Notes under the pieces: model-generated
Told to the model about the DNA's origin: nothing
The model's database searches: none
What the model saw: the letters and a program-made list of their open reading frames with translations, nothing else
Translations under genes and position numbers: made by a program
Shown here: positions 8,426 through 17,531 of the stretch, piece by piece
Position numbering within the stretch: the first letter of the stretch is position 1
How the letters are laid out: every line of letters begins with the position of its first letter
Assembly (NCBI GenBank): GCA_012839865.1
Contig: DUMO01000063.1
Location: forward strand, 62,001-126,000
Length of the DNA: 64,000 bases
Source: Clostridiaceae bacterium
Lineage (GTDB): Bacteria > Bacillota > Clostridia > CAYPLH01 > DUMO01
Direction of reading: 5' to 3'

Positions 8426-9337
8426 TCATACCCTGGCCCAGGCTTCATTCAAAACCCTCTTTGAGCTTGCAATAACCACTTCCGGATCTTCATTGCCCCA
8501 GGGTTTAACTTCAAAACTTAGTACCGGCGGTTCCATTGTATTAAAAAAACCTATTTCCAAAAGCACTCTTAAAAACTCAACAAGCTCAGGGACATCATTC
8601 TCGCTGTTTGGGAACCCGAATCTGGGATGGGCATCTCCGTAAGCTGCAAATGAGGGGTCCTTCATAACAGCATTACCTATATGGGCATGTATAATGTGCT
8701 CCCTTACCGGTAAAATCGCTTCTCTGGAAGTTTCCCTCAAAAGAGGAAGATGGCTCAGATCCACCAAAAGGCCAAAATTACCGCAGGTTTTTTTAATATC
8801 TTCAGCAAATCTCTTGGCAAGCCAGGCAGGCCCAATCAGCGACTTTTTATCTATATCATAATCAAAAACCTCAAGGGAAATTTTCATATCACCTTTGGAT
8901 TTGGCGTAATTGCACAATTCAATTGTAGACTCCACCAATGCGTCGTAAGACTTCTCCTTTGTCTCCTCTTCATACCTTCCGCTAAGAAACGCAAAGCTTT
9001 GGGCGCCCAGCTCATAAGCTTCGTCAATTCCTTCCTTGAGGGAACAAAGAGCTTTTTCCCTGCCTTTTTCATTCAGGTCATTAATGTTAAGCCCGGTGGT
9101 AAGCAGCCTGGGTTGGGCCCCATAAGCCACTGTCATATGACTTTGTCCAAGTATCTCCCTGACTTTCCGCCTTGTTTCAGAATCCTTTATCCATGTTATT
9201 TCCACAGCTGAAAAATAATCATCAGATGCAATTCTTTTAACAGTTTCAAAAATCGGCCCCTCACCCTTCATGGTTTCAGGGTAGGCCATAAAGTGTATAA
9301 TACCGACCTTCATATACTTTTGCAACGGTTCATGCAT
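8426..9337 (-). CDS. TIM-barrel sugar isomerase/epimerase-like protein
   Basis: 303 residues of the xylose isomerase-like TIM-barrel superfamily (sugar phosphate isomerases/epimerases, AP endonuclease family 2). Metal-ligand candidates are visible: KISLEVFDYD (Glu), LLVDLSHLPL (Asp, His), IIHAHIGNA (His pair) and a late FEVKPWG (Glu). The start at 9337 has GGAGGAAG upstream, 7 bp away. The substrate cannot be told. The neighbours handle carbohydrates (glycosyltransferases and, further on, glycosidases), consistent with sugar metabolism. Confidence 0.8.
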   Translation of the reverse strand: MHEPLQKYMKVGIIHFMAYPETMKGEGPIFETVKRIASDDYFSAVEITWIKDSETRRKVREILGQSHMTVAYGAQPRLLTTGLNINDLNEKGREKALCSLKEGIDEAYELGAQSFAFLSGRYEEETKEKSYDALVESTIELCNYAKSKGDMKISLEVFDYDIDKKSLIGPAWLAKRFAEDIKKTCGNFGLLVDLSHLPLLRETSREAILPVREHIIHAHIGNAVMKDPSFAAYGDAHPRFGFPNSENDVPELVEFLRVLLEIGFFNTMEPPVLSFEVKPWGNEDPEVVIASSKRVLNEAWARV

Positions 9338-9430
9338 TGTTGCTTCCTCCTTTGTCCGGTTAGCATTGTTTATTATATTGATTATGTAATTGACATATTA
9401 TTTGTCTATATAAATGTTTGAAAGTTTAAC

Positions 9431-10105
9431 TCAGTTACTTGCTCCCATATGGCTTTTCAGCCTGTTGTATACATTTGTCCTGTCGTTTCTGAAACTGTCT
9501 TCATCACTGAAATAAACAGCATCACCCACAATAATGCAGTGTTTATCCATATCAATCCGTAATGGAACAAATGCAACATGCTTCCCTGTTTTTTCCCTGT
9601 ACTTCTTTTCAAGGTGCAAAAAGCCCTGGTAAATTTCCCCTACATTGGAGCTTTTATCGGTATAATCAATATCCGGGCATATAATAAGGTTGTGGTTCTC
9701 CTCAAGGGCGGACATACTCATTTTGAAGGTATCGACAATTTTTCTGGAACCACGAAAAACGGGAATTGCTTTTATAGCCCGTATTATCCCTGATACAATC
9801 AGTGCCAGGGGGGCAACAATAATTCCTGCCAGAAATTTTGGGACACCATAGCGTTTTGTAAAGGTGTAATCGTAATACTGTCTGAAACATTCCCTGAAAC
9901 TGAAAAAAACGCTTAATACCCAAATCCTTGCCGGCACATCCAACCAGCCAAAGCTGATAATCGGACCCCAAAGATTCTGGTGATGCACAATATAAACGGA
10001 TGGTAAAACCGGTTTGTCCTTCCGTATAACATTATAGCGTGGAGTAAATATGCGTACCAGCAACCTGCAAAAATGAAACAGACCTTTATCTATGTTCTTA
10101 TTCAA
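9431..10105 (-). CDS. Acyltransferase-like (PlsC-related) protein with atypical motifs
   Basis: 224 residues resembling 1-acyl-glycerol-phosphate acyltransferases. An N-terminal VHHQNLWGPI corresponds to block I, AIPVFRGSRKI to block II, and LIICPDIDYTDK takes the place of the FPEGTRS block. The aspartate expected four residues after the block I histidine (HX4D) is absent, so activity is doubtful. A hydrophobic stretch near residues 105-120 may lie in the membrane. It is 13 bp from the GT2 gene, so both may modify one glycolipid or lipid-linked glycan. Family placement is moderate and the substrate is unknown. Confidence 0.6.
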   Translation of the reverse strand: MNKNIDKGLFHFCRLLVRIFTPRYNVIRKDKPVLPSVYIVHHQNLWGPIISFGWLDVPARIWVLSVFFSFRECFRQYYDYTFTKRYGVPKFLAGIIVAPLALIVSGIIRAIKAIPVFRGSRKIVDTFKMSMSALEENHNLIICPDIDYTDKSSNVGEIYQGFLHLEKKYREKTGKHVAFVPLRIDMDKHCIIVGDAVYFSDEDSFRNDRTNVYNRLKSHMGASN

Positions 10106-10118
10106 TATTAATCCCTCT

Positions 10119-10949
10119 TCATTCTGATAGGTTTTGCTTAATACCGGCCTTGAACGTTTTTTTTATGAATGGAAGCAGATAATACTTTATTAACCCTGAA
10201 ATTAGCCGCCAGAAGATATAGGCTGAATCTTTGAAGGTATTGTAGTGGGAACCCGAATTGTTATCAAAATACAATGTATCAATCGGTATGGTAGATATGC
10301 CCAGATTTATGAATTTTGCATAAATCAGCATATTAATTTCGAAATCGTATCTTTCGCCCTTTAATTTTATGATTTCCGAAAGCTGCCCTGAAGGTATGCC
10401 CCGAAGTCCGGTTTGTGTATCATTTAACCAACATCCATATAGAAAATGAAAAATATTACTGGTCAGCATGTTGCCTATATAGCTTCTTTTGGGTACGTTG
10501 TTTTCCTTAAAGTTGCGAACTCCCAATAACAAAACATCTTTTCTTTCAGTAAGCAGATTGCAAATTTTAATCACATCATCAACCGAATGCTGTCCGTCGG
10601 CATCTGCTGTAACCACACCATCCATATCGGAAAAATTCCGGATAAAATATGAAAAAGCCGTCTTAAGAGCCCGGCCTTTGCCGCGGTTATAATTATGCTT
10701 TAATACAGTACAATGCTCCATTTGTTCCATTTCACGAAAAATGCCATCATAATCCTGTTTGCTGCCGTCATTCACAATTATGACTTCAGGAACACCCCTG
10801 TCGATTAACTTTTCTACATATACTGGTAAATCAGGTATTGGATTTAAAGATGGGATAACAACCGCACAGTTAATATTTCCCGATTTTTTCTCCTTTGTTT
10901 CTTCCAGAGTATTAAAATCGGCAGTTTTTTTTTCGGAACTTTTGTTCAA
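10119..10949 (-). CDS. GT2-family glycosyltransferase (dolichol-phosphate-mannose synthase-like)
   Basis: 276 residues with a GT-A fold. VVIPSLNP opens the nucleotide-binding region at about residue 31. VNDGSKQD follows, then the metal-binding DADGQH motif near residue 118 and GLRGIPSG after it. The C-terminus ends in a hydrophobic/basic segment (FWRLISGLIKYYLLPFIKK) that may associate with the membrane. Such enzymes move a sugar onto polyprenyl phosphate or lipid. The acceptor is unknown. It is coupled to the acyltransferase-like gene downstream. The first 25 residues are charged and poorly conserved in type. Confidence 0.88.
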   Translation of the reverse strand: MNKSSEKKTADFNTLEETKEKKSGNINCAVVIPSLNPIPDLPVYVEKLIDRGVPEVIIVNDGSKQDYDGIFREMEQMEHCTVLKHNYNRGKGRALKTAFSYFIRNFSDMDGVVTADADGQHSVDDVIKICNLLTERKDVLLLGVRNFKENNVPKRSYIGNMLTSNIFHFLYGCWLNDTQTGLRGIPSGQLSEIIKLKGERYDFEINMLIYAKFINLGISTIPIDTLYFDNNSGSHYNTFKDSAYIFWRLISGLIKYYLLPFIKKTFKAGIKQNLSE

Positions 10950-11316
10950 ATATTACCCTCTCCTTGCTATAAGGTATGAAATGACCTGCCCATCTCTACA
11001 TAAGGATTATTAAGTTTCGACCATTCTCAAACTTTCCTTATAGTATATCATATTATGCACTGATAGCAAAATTCTAACAAAAACAAATATTTATTGCAAT
11101 GCCGCGGAGAATAAAGATAGTATCAGACTGCCGGAGGATTTTTATAAATTTTTATGACCATCCCTTATAATCAGTAATATTTCCCACAGTATTTGATTGT
11201 TCATAATACTGAATATAAAATTAGTTCTTTGCTGCATCTTGTCAGTTACTGTTTTTTCGCTTTGCACTGATGAGATTGGTGTTTTCTTTGAAAGTGATTA
11301 CTTTATGAATAATAAG

Positions 11317-11384
11317 CAAAATCACCTTTCCTTTCGTTATTAATAGTAGCTTGAACACTTCTATTATAACGGAAAGGTGATTTT
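11317..11384. repeat. 68-bp imperfect inverted repeat in a 607-bp gene-free gap
   Basis: Arms AAATCACCTTTCC and GGAAAGGTGATTT (outer ends near 11317 and 11384) are perfect. An inner pair GTTATTAATAG/CTATTATAAC continues the stem with one bulge. A 7-T run follows on the plus strand. The surrounding gap (10950-11556) holds no convincing gene. A 77-codon minus ORF at 11242-11475 crosses the hairpin and looks spurious. Possible readings are a remnant end of an insertion element or a strong terminator without an obvious upstream plus-strand gene. Confidence 0.55.
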
Positions 11385-11491
11385 TTTGTATAACTTCTGT
11401 TGCGCACCCGCATAACGGGTGGTTTATCGTTTCGCATGGCTCATTTCTCTGTAGTGAAACTCGCTTCATGCTCAACAGGCTAAAGCCTATA

Positions 11492-11523
11492 ATAAAAAAA
11501 ATTGTTTCATCAAAAGAAACAAC
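11492..11523 (-). terminator. Rho-independent terminator after the UDP-galactopyranose mutase gene
   Basis: On the minus strand GTTGTTTC, a short loop and GAAACAAT are followed by eight Ts (arms 11502-11508 and 11516-11522, T-run 11493-11500). It lies 35 bp after the glf stop codon. A second small hairpin (CACCCG-CGGGTG) follows near 11407-11421. Confidence 0.85.
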
Positions 11524-11556
11524 TTTAAAACAAAAAGTATATCCCTAATACACATA

Positions 11557-12663
11557 TCAATATCTGCAGCATTCTTTTTCAACAGCTTGCAGAGCTTTCT
11601 TAATCACATGATGCATATCATAATATTTGTAATCAGCAAGCCTGCCGCCAAATAAGACATTTTTCTCTTTATCGGCCAGTCTTCTGTATCGACTGAACAA
11701 TTCATTATTATTATCATCATTAACAGGATAGTAAGGTTCATATCCTCTTTTCCATTCGATAGGATACTCTTTGGTGATTACTGTGGTGCTTTGAGTTCCA
11801 AACTCAAAATGCTTATGTTCTATAATTCTCGTATAAGGTGTATCTGTATCAGTGTAGTTAACAACTGAGTTGCCCTGATAATTATCAATTTCCAGTACTT
11901 CAGTTTCAAAGCGCAGGCTCCTGTATTCCAGAGGGCCATATCTGTATTCATAGAACTCATCAATCATCCCTGTGTATAAAATTCTGACAGCCATATCATC
12001 AAGCTCATCTTTATGGTCAAAGTAATTAGCACCAAGCCTGGTATCAACACCTTCCAACATCTTTTCAATTATTGCATTATACCCTCCCACCGGAATGCCC
12101 TGATATCTGTCATTGAAGTAATTGTTGTCATAAGTAAACCTTACAGGCAGCCTTTTTATAATAAAGGCAGGAAGCTCAACAGCTTTTCTGCCCCATTGCT
12201 TTTCGGTATATCCTTTTATCAGTTTATTGTATATATCCGTACCGACCAAAGATATTGCTTGTTCTTCAAGATTCCCGGGGTTGTCTATACCCGCTTCTCT
12301 TCTTTGTCTTTCTATAATTTTTCTGGCTTCTTCGGGCTTTTCAACACCCCATAATTTATTAAAAGTATTCATATTGAAGGGCAGATTGTATATCTCCCCT
12401 TTGTAGTTTGCAATTGGTGAATGTGTATAACGGTTAAACTCGGCAAATTGGTTTACATAATCCCAAATCCCCTTATCATCTGTATGAAATATATGGGCTC
12501 CATATTTATGTACATTTATACCGTTTAACTGCTCACAGTATATATTGCCTCCTGCATGTTTCCTTTTGTCTATTACCAGGCATTTTTTTCCTCTCTTATT
12601 CATTTCATATGCAAAAGTAGCACCAAACAATCCTGCTCCTACTATTAAATAATCATATTTCAT
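11557..12663 (-). CDS. glf: UDP-galactopyranose mutase
   Basis: 368 residues. A flavoenzyme interconverting UDP-galactopyranose and UDP-galactofuranose, giving the Galf donor for surface glycans. The N-terminal FAD-binding Rossmann motif is YLIVGAGLFGATFAYEM, and HAGGNIYCEQ and VHKYGAHIFHT follow as in characterised mutases. YTEKQWGR and LFGGRLADYKYYDM near the C-terminus are further family hallmarks. Length matches the family. It is followed by a terminator, and a GT2 gene lies 49 bp upstream, so the pair likely makes and transfers a galactofuranose-containing surface glycan. Confidence 0.96.
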   Translation of the reverse strand: MKYDYLIVGAGLFGATFAYEMNKRGKKCLVIDKRKHAGGNIYCEQLNGINVHKYGAHIFHTDDKGIWDYVNQFAEFNRYTHSPIANYKGEIYNLPFNMNTFNKLWGVEKPEEARKIIERQRREAGIDNPGNLEEQAISLVGTDIYNKLIKGYTEKQWGRKAVELPAFIIKRLPVRFTYDNNYFNDRYQGIPVGGYNAIIEKMLEGVDTRLGANYFDHKDELDDMAVRILYTGMIDEFYEYRYGPLEYRSLRFETEVLEIDNYQGNSVVNYTDTDTPYTRIIEHKHFEFGTQSTTVITKEYPIEWKRGYEPYYPVNDDNNNELFSRYRRLADKEKNVLFGGRLADYKYYDMHHVIKKALQAVEKECCRY

Positions 12664-12712
12664 TTTTTACCTCTATAAAATCAGTTTTATGACTGCAACT
12701 TATAAAAATTAT

Positions 12713-13729
12713 TTAATTGAAACCAACTACCTTTTGAGCCAATTTATACGCTGTTACAGTTACCAGTCGCCCGGTTCTTCCCGGGAGGTTGGCCATTGTA
12801 CCCATTAATCCGTTTCTCAGCCTGAAGTACAGTCTATAATCCTTTTTCTTTATATAATCCCACAGTTTCCGCTTTTTCAGCAAGTTCTCCCTTGTGCCTG
12901 AACGAATTAAAAGAACCGAACTTATTATTGTTATAATTTCAAGGTAATGAAACATGTATCTTTGCATGTTTTTGTTCGAAATTATATTTAAATCCACAAG
13001 ATCAAACATTAATTTATTAACTTTAATCTGCTGGTCAATTCTGCTTATCATGACTTTTTCGTTTACCGACTGGTTTTCACGGCCGATAAAATACCGATAG
13101 AAATTTACATTCATGTAATACATTGTTTTAACACAGGTTAAAGGAATATATGCAAACAAATTATCTACATAAAATGTGTGCTCAGGCAGTTTCAGGCCGG
13201 ATGCTCTCAATACATCCGTTTTATAAATTATTGAATGCATTATTATATACTTGCCTTTTCTGAAGGTTCCCATTTCATCCCATGTAAAAATCCGGTTTTC
13301 AGGCAGGATATTTCTGTACTGTATAACTGTTTTTTGCCTTGCATCTGCTTTTTCATAGACGTAATTGCTTATAAGCATGTCAACGGGTATTTCCATATCC
13401 AACAGCTCCCTAAGTTTCTCAAGAATTGCTATATACGCCGTATAGTCCACCCAGTCATCACTGTCAACCACTTTTAAATACATACCGGATGCATTTTGTA
13501 TGCCTGTATTTAAAGCACCGCCATGCCCTTTGTTTTCCTGGTGTATGACTTTTACCAGGGCAGGATACTTTTTACCGTACTCATCAGCTATACTTGCAGT
13601 ATCGTCTTTTGAGCCGTCATTTATGATCAAGATTTCTACCTCTTCTCCGCCAGGTAGAAGTGAATCAATACATCTTCTCATATATTCCTGCGAGTTATAA
13701 CATGGAACCACTATAGACAATAACTTCAT
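12713..13729 (-). CDS. GT2-family glycosyltransferase
   Basis: 338 residues with a GT-A domain: VVPCYNSQEYMRRCIDSL at the start, INDGSKDDT, then KVVDSDDWVD carrying the DxD-like metal site near residue 92. The region after residue 210 (VNEKVMISRIDQQIKV and on) is helical and basic. Such proteins add sugars to capsule, teichoic acid or exopolysaccharide chains. Cotranscription with glf suggests a galactofuranosyl or related transferase, but this is inference. A GGGGG ribosome site precedes the ATG. Confidence 0.88.
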   Translation of the reverse strand: MKLLSIVVPCYNSQEYMRRCIDSLLPGGEEVEILIINDGSKDDTASIADEYGKKYPALVKVIHQENKGHGGALNTGIQNASGMYLKVVDSDDWVDYTAYIAILEKLRELLDMEIPVDMLISNYVYEKADARQKTVIQYRNILPENRIFTWDEMGTFRKGKYIIMHSIIYKTDVLRASGLKLPEHTFYVDNLFAYIPLTCVKTMYYMNVNFYRYFIGRENQSVNEKVMISRIDQQIKVNKLMFDLVDLNIISNKNMQRYMFHYLEIITIISSVLLIRSGTRENLLKKRKLWDYIKKKDYRLYFRLRNGLMGTMANLPGRTGRLVTVTAYKLAQKVVGFN

Positions 13730-13803
13730 AAAATCCCCCTGTAAAGTTAAAATAAATCAACAGATCGTTGCCTTATCAAATTATCTATAGTATCTAATAT
13801 ATC

Positions 13804-13830
13804 AAAAAACGCTTCCGCATATCAAATGCG
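13804..13830 (-). terminator. Probable terminator after the symporter gene
   Basis: On the minus strand ACGCAT-TTGAT-ATGCG, then GAAGCG and six Ts. The stem is short (5-7 bp) but the U-tract is clear. It lies about 53 bp after the symporter stop. Confidence 0.45.
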
Positions 13831-13882
13831 TAACAGCAAGTGATTTATCCGTTTCACACATATTTTTTGGATTTGCATGTTT

Positions 13883-15394
13883 TTATCTGAATTTTGCCAA
13901 AGCTTCATCAAGACTCATTCCTGCTGCAATTGCTTCTTTTCTCTCTGCGTTAACTTTTTGAATCTCTGCCATCTTTTCTCCGGATAGTGTATAGTGCTTC
14001 ATTGCAATTAGCGTAGCCAACCATGAAAGCATGGGCACTACGCAAAACAGTGCAACTACAATCCATTTCATCCCCCCGACATATGCAGTATGTACATCAG
14101 GAAGGGTTTTAAATCCAAGAATCATAACTGCCAGACCTACTATGGTAGCACTTAGTGAAGATACCAGTTTGTCAATCAGTGAAAAAGCAGTACCAATAAT
14201 GCCCGGAACATATTTTCCGGAACGGTATACCTCATAATCAGTACAATCAGCAATCATTGGTATAACCATATCTGCCGTGCAATAATATGAACCATAACCT
14301 ATTCCGTAAAACAACAGGAACAATATGGTGTAAATATTCAGCGATTTCAAAGAAAGCATAGTATTGGGGTTGCCTGGTTGCCAGATTGATAATAATACCA
14401 ATACCCCTATGTAAAAAGTCAATGCAATTGATGTATACCTGACCAATGAAAACTTCTGCCCTCTTTTTTGCGCTGTTTTCAACGACAAAAGGAAAAATGG
14501 CACGGAAGCTGCAAAACCAATGGCGTAAAATGGTAAATAAAGACCATTGTAATCTTGCATCATTGAAGCGTACAACATGCACGAAACTGCCGTATTAGTG
14601 GCAACCGACATTGCAAATTTGCTCCCTGCCCCTGCTATTATCAGCATTCCCAGTTCTTTATTCCGAAGCAAAATTTCCTTGTATTCTTTCCAATTTACTT
14701 TTTCCTGTTCTTTGCTGATACCATAGAACTCTTCCTTGTCTTTCTCCCAGATTCCAATAATGGCCAGCACCGTCAATACAAAAGAAATAACTATTGCCAA
14801 AGGCACTATAATATTAAAGAATTCAGCACTCCCGTAACCATACCTTCCTCCGACTATAACAGCAAAAACCTGAATTACTCCCATCCCCACCAATGAAGCG
14901 GCTGTATTGAACAATGTAAACAATGGACGCTGCTTGGGGTCGTTGGTAATACAGGTTTGACCGGCTTTGGTGCAAGATGTCTGAAAAGTATAACCAATAA
15001 CATATAATGCAAAAAACAATGTGTACAATACGTATTTCAGAAATCCCATTCCTTCCGGAATCAGTCTTGTTCCAAAATACATCAGCAGAGCACTTATTAT
15101 CATGATAATATTGCCAAAGAATATAAAAGGACGGAATTTGCCAAATCTTCCATTGGTTCTGTCAACAACCACACCAATTATCGGGTCGGTTATTCCATCA
15201 AATATTCTCATAACGGTAACCATTGATGTTGCAAACAGCAATGCAAGACCCAATACGCTGTTTGCATAATAAACAGCATATGTCATCGTTAAAATGAAAT
15301 AAACATTTGTTGCACCGTTATTAAAAGAAAATAACAGGATCTGCCAGTACTTGGCCCGGTTTACCCCGGCTGTCTGGTTGTTTTGCTGTTCCAT
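13883..15394 (-). CDS. GPH-family (MelB-like) sugar:cation symporter
   Basis: 503 residues, about 12 transmembrane helices. The family signature RIFDGITDPIIG lies in the second helix region (about residue 65), followed by VVDRTNGRFGKFRPFI. These transporters bring glycosides, pentosides or hexuronides into the cell with sodium or protons. The gene follows the GH2 glycosidase by 57 bp, with a GGGGGAAA ribosome site. The pair would import a disaccharide or glycoside and cleave it inside. The C-terminus is a soluble, charged tail. Confidence 0.92.
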   Translation of the reverse strand: MEQQNNQTAGVNRAKYWQILLFSFNNGATNVYFILTMTYAVYYANSVLGLALLFATSMVTVMRIFDGITDPIIGVVVDRTNGRFGKFRPFIFFGNIIMIISALLMYFGTRLIPEGMGFLKYVLYTLFFALYVIGYTFQTSCTKAGQTCITNDPKQRPLFTLFNTAASLVGMGVIQVFAVIVGGRYGYGSAEFFNIIVPLAIVISFVLTVLAIIGIWEKDKEEFYGISKEQEKVNWKEYKEILLRNKELGMLIIAGAGSKFAMSVATNTAVSCMLYASMMQDYNGLYLPFYAIGFAASVPFFLLSLKTAQKRGQKFSLVRYTSIALTFYIGVLVLLSIWQPGNPNTMLSLKSLNIYTILFLLFYGIGYGSYYCTADMVIPMIADCTDYEVYRSGKYVPGIIGTAFSLIDKLVSSLSATIVGLAVMILGFKTLPDVHTAYVGGMKWIVVALFCVVPMLSWLATLIAMKHYTLSGEKMAEIQKVNAERKEAIAAGMSLDEALAKFR

Positions 15395-15451
15395 GATATT
15401 TCCCCCTTTAAAAATTGTATTACTAAACTTGAATACACATTCTTTTCAATT

Positions 15452-17371
15452 TTAAAGGTTTACCCAATTTTTGCTTTTTGATTTTTTTAGTCTGTATGGT
15501 TTGTAAAATTTTTGAACCTTGTTGATTGTGATACTGTCTTTACTGTCTCCCGCTACTGCCAGAATATTGTTTTCGTCTTCCAAAGGTACTTTGAACACGA
15601 AGACTTTATCAGCCTTTTTGGTTTCAACAAGAACACCGTTGTTATATAGTTCCACCACCGGTTGGTTAGAATAAACCTTTACCGTAGTAACCTTTTCATT
15701 TCTGTACCTATAGCGTCTTCCACATATGTACACAAAGGGATCATCTGTCCACCAGGCTTTGTAAAGATAAAAACTGTCTTTTTTGATTTTCCGGTCAAAG
15801 GTTACCAGACCCTTATGATTCCTGCCGGGAACGCCACCCTGGTCTCTTGCATCGGAACCAAAATCAAACATATTCCACAAAAATGTCCCCCAAAGATAAG
15901 GATACCTCTTGAAGCATTTCAGCATATATTCATGGTATTTAGCCTGGTACTCTTCAGAATGGTCACCTCTTCGACCTCTTTTTGAATGAAGATTTGGCAT
16001 TCCCTCTGCACCATATTCAGAATAACAGAGACACCGGTTTGGGAAAAATAAATGGAAAAGCTTAAGAAATGCATCATTTAACCATTTTCCCGGCACATAC
16101 CATCCAAGATAAAAATTATATCCGACAACATCAGTAATATGTACAGTGGGATTGAATATGCTGCACGCTGCATAAACAGCCAATGTAGTAGGTCTGGTAG
16201 GATCCCATTCGTGGCAAAGGTCATTTAAAATCATATGGTTTTTATACATGCTTTTCTTATCTTTTGTGCAGATTGTTATTTCATTTGATATTCCCCAGGT
16301 TATAATGGAAGGATGATTATAGTTTTGAGCAATTAATTCTTTCATCTGGCTGATTGTATTATCCATACCATTGTTCATATGGGAAGAAATATATGGAATT
16401 TCTGCCCAAACAATCAGCCCGGCTTCATCACACAAATCATAGAAATACTGGTCATGCTGGTAATGCGCCAGTCTTATGGCGTTTGCACCGACTTCTTTAA
16501 TTATCTCCATATCCTTTTCGTGATGTTCTTTTTTTAATGCATTTCCTATACCAAGCCAATCCTGATGCCTTGATACTCCTCTCAGGGGATAAGGCCTGCC
16601 GTTTAGAAAAAAGCCCTTCTTCGGGTCTATTTCAAATGTTCTTACGCCGAACCTGGTCTCAACCGTGTCCGTTGGATTATTGCTCACCATGAGCACAGCC
16701 ATGGCTTTATAAAGGTATGGATCCTTTACTCCATCCCAAAGACGGACATTCGGTATGGATAAAGTTGAATCTTTGCCGGTGCCCTCGGCCACTTTCTTCC
16801 CATCCCTGTCAAATATGGAAACGTGAACTTCACCGGGGCCATCATAGTAAGTTTGGACACGGACTATACCTGTACCGCCTTCAACAGACGGTGTTACCTT
16901 AATGCCGGGACCACCGTAAAAATCCAAATCAAAGTGTTCCTTTGACACCACAATCAAGTCCACATCCCTGTATATACCGCCGTAAAATGTGAAGTCCGCC
17001 ATTTGAGGATAAACATAATCATTGACACCATTGTCAACTCTTACCTCAAGCAAGTTTTCCTTCTTGATATGCCTGGAAATGTTTATTCGAAATGTGGAAT
17101 ACCCACCGTTGTGATGACCTACTTCAGTATTGTTAATAAATACTTTGGCTGATGCGTTGACGCCTGCAAACTGAATGTAGACCTCTTCATTATTAAAATC
17201 AATTTCCGGAGCTTCAAAAGCCTTTCTATAGATGCATTCTCCTCGAAAATAATCATTTCCTCCGTCCTGTCCGTCAAAGGCATTCCAAGTGTGCGGTACA
17301 TCAATTATTTCTTCGTTTGAACCGGGCTTCTTAAAATTCCAATTCTCGTTCAAATTAATTATCCTTCTCAT
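15452..17371 (-). CDS. Glycoside hydrolase family 2 (beta-galactosidase/beta-glucuronidase type)
   Basis: 639 residues in the GH2 order: a jelly-roll sugar-binding domain (about 1-180, with VDNGVNDYVYPQ), an immunoglobulin-like domain (about 180-265), then the TIM barrel starting at GFFLNGRPYPLRGVSRHQDW. The acid/base Glu is in GISNEITI (about residue 363). The nucleophile Glu is in CYSEYGAEG (about residue 447). No signal peptide is present, so it acts in the cytoplasm. The ribosome site is weak at the chosen ATG: GGAG is 18 bp upstream. Substrate specificity (galactoside, glucuronide or other) is not decidable. Paired repeats upstream suggest control by the neighbouring LytTR regulator. Confidence 0.93.
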   Translation of the reverse strand: MRRIINLNENWNFKKPGSNEEIIDVPHTWNAFDGQDGGNDYFRGECIYRKAFEAPEIDFNNEEVYIQFAGVNASAKVFINNTEVGHHNGGYSTFRINISRHIKKENLLEVRVDNGVNDYVYPQMADFTFYGGIYRDVDLIVVSKEHFDLDFYGGPGIKVTPSVEGGTGIVRVQTYYDGPGEVHVSIFDRDGKKVAEGTGKDSTLSIPNVRLWDGVKDPYLYKAMAVLMVSNNPTDTVETRFGVRTFEIDPKKGFFLNGRPYPLRGVSRHQDWLGIGNALKKEHHEKDMEIIKEVGANAIRLAHYQHDQYFYDLCDEAGLIVWAEIPYISSHMNNGMDNTISQMKELIAQNYNHPSIITWGISNEITICTKDKKSMYKNHMILNDLCHEWDPTRPTTLAVYAACSIFNPTVHITDVVGYNFYLGWYVPGKWLNDAFLKLFHLFFPNRCLCYSEYGAEGMPNLHSKRGRRGDHSEEYQAKYHEYMLKCFKRYPYLWGTFLWNMFDFGSDARDQGGVPGRNHKGLVTFDRKIKKDSFYLYKAWWTDDPFVYICGRRYRYRNEKVTTVKVYSNQPVVELYNNGVLVETKKADKVFVFKVPLEDENNILAVAGDSKDSITINKVQKFYKPYRLKKSKSKNWVNL

Positions 17372-17433
17372 CTCGTTTTAAAGCACGTTCTCCTTTGATT
17401 TCTTTTTTTATAGGAAATGAAGATTGCAAGGTT

Positions 17434-17502
17434 ATCTTATTATTTTGCATGGATATGTGTCAATTACAGTTGCAGAAGTGGCGGTTAATATTACAAAAGT
17501 GG
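17434..17502 (-). promoter_or_regulatory. Promoter and tandem AAGTGG operator of the GH2-symporter operon
   Basis: The promoter on the minus strand is TTGACA (17458-17463), an 18-bp spacer and TAAGAT (17434-17439). Directly upstream are two direct repeats ending in AAGTGG on the plus strand: GTTGCAGAAGTGG (17469-17481) and ATTACAAAAGTGG (17490-17502), exactly 21 bp apart. Two repeats on the same helix face just before the -35 is the usual layout of LytTR-activated promoters. The same pair occurs before the GH3 lipoprotein gene. Confidence 0.75.
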
Positions 17503-17531
17503 TATGCACAAATTGATTCACTATTAGAGTT

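Noticed and set aside
11242-11475. Possible transposase fragment (77 codons)
   Set aside because: The frame crosses the inverted repeat, and I cannot match any transposase motif in it.
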